A DNA stretch of 64,000 bases from Flavobacteriaceae bacterium (lineage in GTDB: Bacteria; Bacteroidota; Bacteroidia; Flavobacteriales; Flavobacteriaceae): contig CANCPC010000004.1 in the NCBI GenBank assembly GCA_947379965.1, positions 1-64,000 on the forward strand, given 5' to 3'. Numbering within the stretch: the stretch's first letter is position 1; the number at the start of each line of letters is the position of its first letter. Shown piece after piece: positions 59,124 through 64,000 of this stretch. A program made the translations under genes and the position numbers. The notes under the pieces are model-generated. The model had not been told where the DNA came from and did no database searches. It worked only from the letters and a program-made list of their open reading frames with translations.

Positions 59124-59741
59124 TTATTTTTTCAAAAATAATGCTTGTTTTATTTCTTTTAATCTATTCCAAATCCGGACGTTGAACGGATGTTTTGGTG
59201 GGTTTTTTGGCTTTTCTTTTGGGTCATAAAGCATCCCTGTACACAGACACATTTTATTCTCTTTGCTTTTTAAGATTTCATAATTAGTACATGTTTGGCA
59301 TCCTTTCCAAAAACTAGGGTCTGTTGTCAATTCCGAAAAAGGAACTGGTTTGTAACCCAAATCCGAATTTATTTTCATTACTGCCAATCCAGTTGTGATT
59401 CCAAAAACTTTAGCATCTGGATATTTTTTCAACGAGTAATCAAAAACGAATGATTTAATTTTTTTTGCTAATCCCAAATTTCTATAATCAGGATGAACTA
59501 TTAATCCAGAATGAGCTACAAATTTGCCATGTTGCCAACTTTCGATGTAACAAAACCCTGCAAATTTACCATCGATTAAAGCAATAACCGCATCGCTATT
59601 TTCCATCTTTTTTTGAATATATTCAGGTGTTCTTTTTGCAATACCAGTTCCTCTCAATCGTGCAGAGGATTCTATGGTTTCGCATATTTCTTGCGAAAAT
59701 TTATAATGTTCTTCCTGAGTAACAACGATAACTATCTTCAT
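59124..59741 (-). CDS. GNAT acetyltransferase heading the arg cluster, Cys-rich C-terminal region
   Basis: HSGLIVHPDYRNLGLAKKIKSFVFDYSLKKYPDAKVFGIT; CQTCTNYEILKSKENKMCLCTG. Confidence 0.85.
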   Translation of the reverse strand: MKIVIVVTQEEHYKFSQEICETIESSARLRGTGIAKRTPEYIQKKMENSDAVIALIDGKFAGFCYIESWQHGKFVAHSGLIVHPDYRNLGLAKKIKSFVFDYSLKKYPDAKVFGITTGLAVMKINSDLGYKPVPFSELTTDPSFWKGCQTCTNYEILKSKENKMCLCTGMLYDPKEKPKNPPKHPFNVRIWNRLKEIKQALFLKK

Positions 59742-59930
59742 TTCAAGAGTTGAATTTTTGGTTTAAAAATGATGCGTTAATTAATCTTGAAAAAGTTTTG
59801 CAATTATTTGAGAAAATGCAAATTGAACGATACCCTGATAAATTGAAAATAATGCTATTTTCAGGATATAAAAATCCAAATAATAATTGTAATGATTTCA
59901 AAATGATAAAAATGAAATATGAATAATAAA

Positions 59931-60036
59931 TAAACACTGTGCTGGAGACTATAGTTTTAGCATCCGTACTTCGGGAGAAGTCGTTGGTTTTTTTATCCGT
60001 GAGAAAGAAGTAATATGTACACTTTTTATATTCATT
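59931..60036 (-). promoter_or_regulatory. Candidate structured leader region of the arg cluster
   Basis: Block between predicted promoter (60041-60048) and the 59741 start codon; hairpins ACTTC-tccc-GAAGT and TGCT...AGCA. Confidence 0.35.
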
Positions 60037-60040
60037 GGTG

Positions 60041-60048
60041 CAAATTTA
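60041..60048 (-). promoter_or_regulatory. -7 element upstream of arg cluster
   Basis: Minus strand TAAATTTG with TTG 17 nt upstream (60066-60068). Confidence 0.5.
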
Positions 60049-60165
60049 CGATTAATTTATTAAATCAATAGATTTTTTTTCTAACAAAAGTAAAAGTTAT
60101 TGTTAATTTTTCTAGAATACTACGCTTTAAAACTTAGCTTTTTGTGACTAATAGTTTATCTATAA

Positions 60166-61347
60166 TTAATTTCTAAATGCATTTCTAAGGAATAGATTTT
60201 TGAGTTTGTCTTTGAAAATTTCACCAGTATTAAAAATCATATCTTCATTGGTTGGAAACAAAAGTGCTCTTTTATCAAAATTATAATAATAATTATCGTC
60301 AGACGCTCTACGGTCGCCTTTGAAAGTAGAGAAAACATTTTCAAAAACATATTCACTACTTAATGGAAAAGATTGTATTAACAGATTTTTTCTATAATCG
60401 ACATAATCCACTTTTGCAATTATTTGGCTCGTTTTGAGTTGTCTCGTTTCGTAAATTCGAACGTTTATCGTTCTTATGTTATCCACTAGAACAGGCTTTC
60501 CCGATCTATCTAAAACTTCTTTTCCATTAGCATCTAAGAGTCTCTTTTGACCGTCCTTTATTTGACGTTCCTTAATGAATTCTCTCTCGTTCATTTGCTC
60601 TGGCGAAATATATATTTCTCTAAAATAAACTACCATTCCGTAATCATAATCGATGCCTTTATGTTTGTCACCGTGGTAAATGGTCCATTTGTCATTCAAA
60701 CCATAGGTGTTAAAATCCAATAATTCATTGAGTAAACGACCTGGAATAATCATGTTTGTTTCGTTTCTCATCGTAACGCTCACATAATCGGTTCCTTTAA
60801 AATGAGCTTCGTCCAAGAGGTCTAAAATGTTCTTATAATTGGGATTTATCTGGTTTAAATAAGTCAAATCATCGAAAGCTTTACGATAATTCATTTTATC
60901 GGAAGTCGCCATCAATAATTTTGAATTGTTATAAAGATAATTTGATAAATTATTTTTGGTTGTAATGATTTGGTCATTATAATTATCGAAAGGGAAAATA
61001 GCATTTCTACCTTCTTTCAATACCTTTAAAGGCAGTAAAGGTTTTATTTTTTCCTGACGGTCATTTAGCAATAAATAGGTATTGAATATTTTCTCAAAGT
61101 TGGCTGGATTTCGCTCTTTTTCCCATAAGCTAAGGGAATTCAAATCACGTTCTTTGGCTTTGGCGAAAGCCTCTTCAAGTAAATAAACATAATCTTGGTT
61201 TCCTTTTTTGTCTTTATTTGAACGTAAACTCGCAACCGAATTGGCGATTGCCTCATCGTAATTTCCAGCACTTAATAAAAATTGAGTTTGTTTAACTCCA
61301 CAAGAAATCAGTATTAAAAAAGCTATAATAAAAAAGAGTTTTTTCAT
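60166..61347 (-). CDS. Hypothetical lipoprotein
   Basis: Lipobox FLILISCGVK; 393 aa; no family recognised. Confidence 0.7.
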   Translation of the reverse strand: MKKLFFIIAFLILISCGVKQTQFLLSAGNYDEAIANSVASLRSNKDKKGNQDYVYLLEEAFAKAKERDLNSLSLWEKERNPANFEKIFNTYLLLNDRQEKIKPLLPLKVLKEGRNAIFPFDNYNDQIITTKNNLSNYLYNNSKLLMATSDKMNYRKAFDDLTYLNQINPNYKNILDLLDEAHFKGTDYVSVTMRNETNMIIPGRLLNELLDFNTYGLNDKWTIYHGDKHKGIDYDYGMVVYFREIYISPEQMNEREFIKERQIKDGQKRLLDANGKEVLDRSGKPVLVDNIRTINVRIYETRQLKTSQIIAKVDYVDYRKNLLIQSFPLSSEYVFENVFSTFKGDRRASDDNYYYNFDKRALLFPTNEDMIFNTGEIFKDKLKNLFLRNAFRN

Positions 61348-61412
61348 CTAAAAATTTATTACAAATTTATCATATAATTTGGCTATGGTCTAAAAAATGT
61401 TTTTGTTTTTTA

Positions 61413-61447
61413 GCCACAGATTTAAAAAATTACCACAGATTTTTTAT
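61413..61447. repeat. GCCACAGATTT-type intergenic word repeat
   Basis: GCCACAGATTTaaaaaattACCACAGATTT. Confidence 0.6.
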
Positions 61448-61583
61448 TATTGGAAAGAAATAATCGTTTTGATCTTTTAAATCTATGGCAATAGAAATTT
61501 AAGTCAATTAGGTTTTTTTTATAACTTTTATATACAAATTTCAGAAAAAATTCCTAGAACTATTTCAATCCTTAATATTTGGA

Positions 61584-61617
61584 CAAAAAAATCCGACAAT
61601 TAAAAATGTCGGATTAT
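61584..61617 (-). terminator. Intrinsic terminator after fahA
   Basis: ATCCGACA ... TGTCGGAT with T-tract on the minus strand. Confidence 0.8.
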
Positions 61618-61636
61618 ATAGAAATAAATTAAATTT

Positions 61637-62920
61637 TTATTTTCTCACAAATGGAGGAAGTAACTTGCAAGAAACTTCTCCAAAACCAATTTGTAAACCG
61701 TTATTTTTACAAAAACCTTTAAAAATAACAGTGTCACCATCATTTATGAATTTACGTTCGGTTCCATCATTTAGTTTTATAGGATTTTTTCCTCCCCAGC
61801 TCAATTCGAACATCGAACCATAGCTTTCGGGTGTTGGCCCAGAAATAGTTCCAGAACCCATCATATCACCCGAATTTACTCGACATCCATTGGAAGTGTG
61901 ATGTGCTAATTGCTGGCTCATAGACCAATACATATACTTAAAATTAGATTTTGAAACTATTGTTTCTACTCCGTTTTCGGGTTGAATGGTAATTTCTAAA
62001 TTAATATCGAAGGTATTCTTGCCTTTTAATTGTAAATAAGGAAATGGTGCTGGATCTTGTTTTGGACCTTTAGTTCTGAAGGGTTCTAAAGCATCCATCG
62101 TAATAATCCAAGGTGAAATAGAAGTTGCAAAATTCTTCGATAAGAAAGGACCTAGAGGTACCGATTCCCATTTTTGAAGATCACGCGCCGTCCAATCATT
62201 CATTAATACCATTCCAAAAATATAATCTTCGACTTCGCTAATAGGAATATTTTCTCCCATAATATTAGCGTCGGTGGTAATAAAGGCAGTTTCTAATTCG
62301 AAATCTACGCATCTAGAAGGGCCAAAAACAGGGGTTTCTTCTCCATATGGCAGTGTTTGTCCTAAAGGCCTGTGTACCGGAATCCCTGACGGTATTATAG
62401 AAGAACTTCTGCCATGATAAGCAACTGGTAAATGATGCCAATTAGAAAATAAAGCATTTTCAGTTACCCCAAGAATTTTACCAATATTGGTTGCATGTTC
62501 TTTATTAGAATAAAAATCAGTGTAATCGCCTATAAGAACCGGTAATTGCATTTCTACATCTATGATATTAAAGATGATGATATCTTTATCTTTTTCGTTA
62601 TCCCGTAATTTAGGATTTTTTTCATCAAAAATATCAGCAATACGATTGCGAACTAATCGCCACGTTTTTTTACCATCAGAAATGAAGTCATTTAAGGTGT
62701 CTTGCATGAACATATCGTCAGTTAATTCGATTCCTTCAAAGTAATTTAATTGTTGTAAAGCTCCCAAATCTATGGCGTAATCGCCAATTCGAGTTCCTAC
62801 AGTCACCACATTTTCTTTGGTAAGGAAAACGCCAAAAGGAATATTCTGAATAGGAAAGTCACTAGTAGCGGGTACTTCTAGCCAAGACTTTCTAATGATA
62901 TTATTAGCTGTTATCGGCAT
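61637..62920 (-). CDS. fahA: Fumarylacetoacetase
   Basis: LPVAYHGRSSSIIPSG, DFELETAFI, MNDWTARDLQKWE, GSGTISGPTPESYGSMFELSW. Confidence 0.96.
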   Translation of the reverse strand: MPITANNIIRKSWLEVPATSDFPIQNIPFGVFLTKENVVTVGTRIGDYAIDLGALQQLNYFEGIELTDDMFMQDTLNDFISDGKKTWRLVRNRIADIFDEKNPKLRDNEKDKDIIIFNIIDVEMQLPVLIGDYTDFYSNKEHATNIGKILGVTENALFSNWHHLPVAYHGRSSSIIPSGIPVHRPLGQTLPYGEETPVFGPSRCVDFELETAFITTDANIMGENIPISEVEDYIFGMVLMNDWTARDLQKWESVPLGPFLSKNFATSISPWIITMDALEPFRTKGPKQDPAPFPYLQLKGKNTFDINLEITIQPENGVETIVSKSNFKYMYWSMSQQLAHHTSNGCRVNSGDMMGSGTISGPTPESYGSMFELSWGGKNPIKLNDGTERKFINDGDTVIFKGFCKNNGLQIGFGEVSCKLLPPFVRK

Positions 62921-62995
62921 ACAATTGTTGATTATTTTGTTAAGAATTACTCAACAAATATATTATAATGGGACAGTTTACCAAACGTTTTTTTG

Positions 62996-63003
62996 TATTT
63001 TTG
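62996..63003 (+). promoter_or_regulatory. -7 element upstream of glyA
   Basis: TATTTTTG, ATG 63029. Confidence 0.5.
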
Positions 63004-63028
63004 CTTCAAATTAACTAAAATCAAAGAA

Positions 63029-64000
63029 ATGCAACGCGACGAACAAATTTTTGACCTTATTTTAGAGGAACAAGACAGACAAATTCACGGACTAGAATTA
63101 ATAGCTTCGGAGAACTTTGTAAGTGATGAAGTAATGGAAGCAGCTGGTTCTGTTTTGACTAATAAATATGCCGAAGGTTATCCTGGAAAAAGATACTACG
63201 GTGGTTGTGAAGTAGTAGATGTTATAGAACAAATTGCTATTGATCGTGCCAAAGAATTATTTGGCGCAGAATATGCAAACGTACAACCACACTCTGGTTC
63301 TCAGGCAAATACGGCTGTTTACCACGCTTGTATTAAACCGGGCGACAAAATTTTAGGTTTTGATTTGTCTCACGGTGGACACTTAACTCATGGTTCGCCA
63401 GTCAATTTTTCAGGTCGTTTATATACTCCTTCATTTTATGGTGTAGATAAAGAAACGGGGAGATTAGATTATGATAAAATTCAAGAAATTGCTACTAAAG
63501 AGCAACCAAAATTAATCATTGCAGGAGCTTCAGCTTATTCTCGTGATATGGATTTTGAGCGATTTAGAGTAATTGCAGATAGTGTTGGCGCTATTTTATT
63601 AGCTGATATTTCTCATCCTGCTGGGCTTATCGCCAAAGGTTTGCTGAATGATCCATTGCCACATTGTCATATTGTTACCACAACTACACACAAAACATTA
63701 CGTGGTCCTCGTGGTGGTTTGATCTTGATGGGTAAAGATTTTCCAAATCCATTTGGTTTAACCACTCCAAAAGGAGAAGTTAGAATGATGTCTTCATTAT
63801 TAGACCTTGCTGTTTTTCCTGGAAATCAAGGTGGTCCGTTGATGCATATTATTGCGGCAAAAGCTGTAGCTTTTGGCGAAGCTTTAAAAGATGAGTTCTT
63901 TACGTATGCGATGCAATTACAAAAAAATGCAAATGCTATGGCGGATGCTTTTGTAAAAAGAGGATACGAAATAATTTCTGGAGGTACGGATAATCACATG
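63029..64000 (+). CDS. glyA: Serine hydroxymethyltransferase (3' truncated by window)
   Basis: [75 protein letters not shown]. Confidence 0.97.
   Translation, partial: MQRDEQIFDLILEEQDRQIHGLELIASENFVSDEVMEAAGSVLTNKYAEGYPGKRYYGGCEVVDVIEQIAIDRAKELFGAEYANVQPHSGSQANTAVYHACIKPGDKILGFDLSHGGHLTHGSPVNFSGRLYTPSFYGVDKETGRLDYDKIQEIATKEQPKLIIAGASAYSRDMDFERFRVIADSVGAILLADISHPAGLIAKGLLNDPLPHCHIVTTTTHKTLRGPRGGLILMGKDFPNPFGLTTPKGEVRMMSSLLDLAVFPGNQGGPLMHIIAAKAVAFGEALKDEFFTYAMQLQKNANAMADAFVKRGYEIISGGTDNHM

Noticed and set aside
59743-59937. 64-aa minus ORF upstream of the arg cluster as a leader peptide
   Set aside because: AT-rich, no run of Arg or Pro codons; not convincing as an attenuator peptide.
59931-60010. 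tRNA-like or named riboswitch (SAM, TPP, cobalamin, preQ1)
   Set aside because: No TpsiC-like or family consensus strings recognised; kept only as an unclassified leader candidate.
1-64000. Prophage, integrative element or dedicated defence island
   Set aside because: No integrase, transposase, tail, restriction-modification or CRISPR genes recognised; content is housekeeping throughout.

Overview
AT-rich Bacteroidetes chromosome segment, most likely Flavobacterium or a close relative (TAnnTTTG promoters, argF'-type arginine cluster, characteristic families). It is almost entirely housekeeping DNA: typA 3' end, ffh, folD, an RluF-like synthase, nif3-like, lpxK, gap, lipA, miaA, yggS, hbd, pcm, smpB, cysM/cysE, an mlaEFD-like cassette, tpiA, folP, rlmH, agmatine catabolism genes, clpB, a 10-gene arg/pro cluster (49.1-59.7 kb), fahA and glyA 5' end. 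I saw no rRNA, tRNA, CRISPR, prophage or IS transposase. The signals I consider most worth following are: (1) many gene junctions, above all nearly every non-trivial junction of the arg/pro cluster, are filled with short 'word-like' repeats or inverted repeats from several families (heptanucleotide tandem repeats, GGTTAATCG words, AAGAAGTCT words, GCCACGAATT/AATCTGT words, a C/G-rich block with a G-quadruplex motif), and some of these have become coding sequence at gene ends; (2) a ~295-nt leader with a distinct block between a predicted promoter and the first gene of the arg cluster, a candidate cis-regulatory RNA; (3) two genes broken by in-frame stops with intact coding on the other side (an M1 peptidase at 23084 and a PAS sensor at 40975); (4) a 26-bp direct repeat flanking a ~1-kb VOC/monooxygenase gene, apparently a partial duplication of the clpB terminator; (5) a family zinc ribbon that has lost its cysteines. 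All calls are from reading the sequence; no searches were run.
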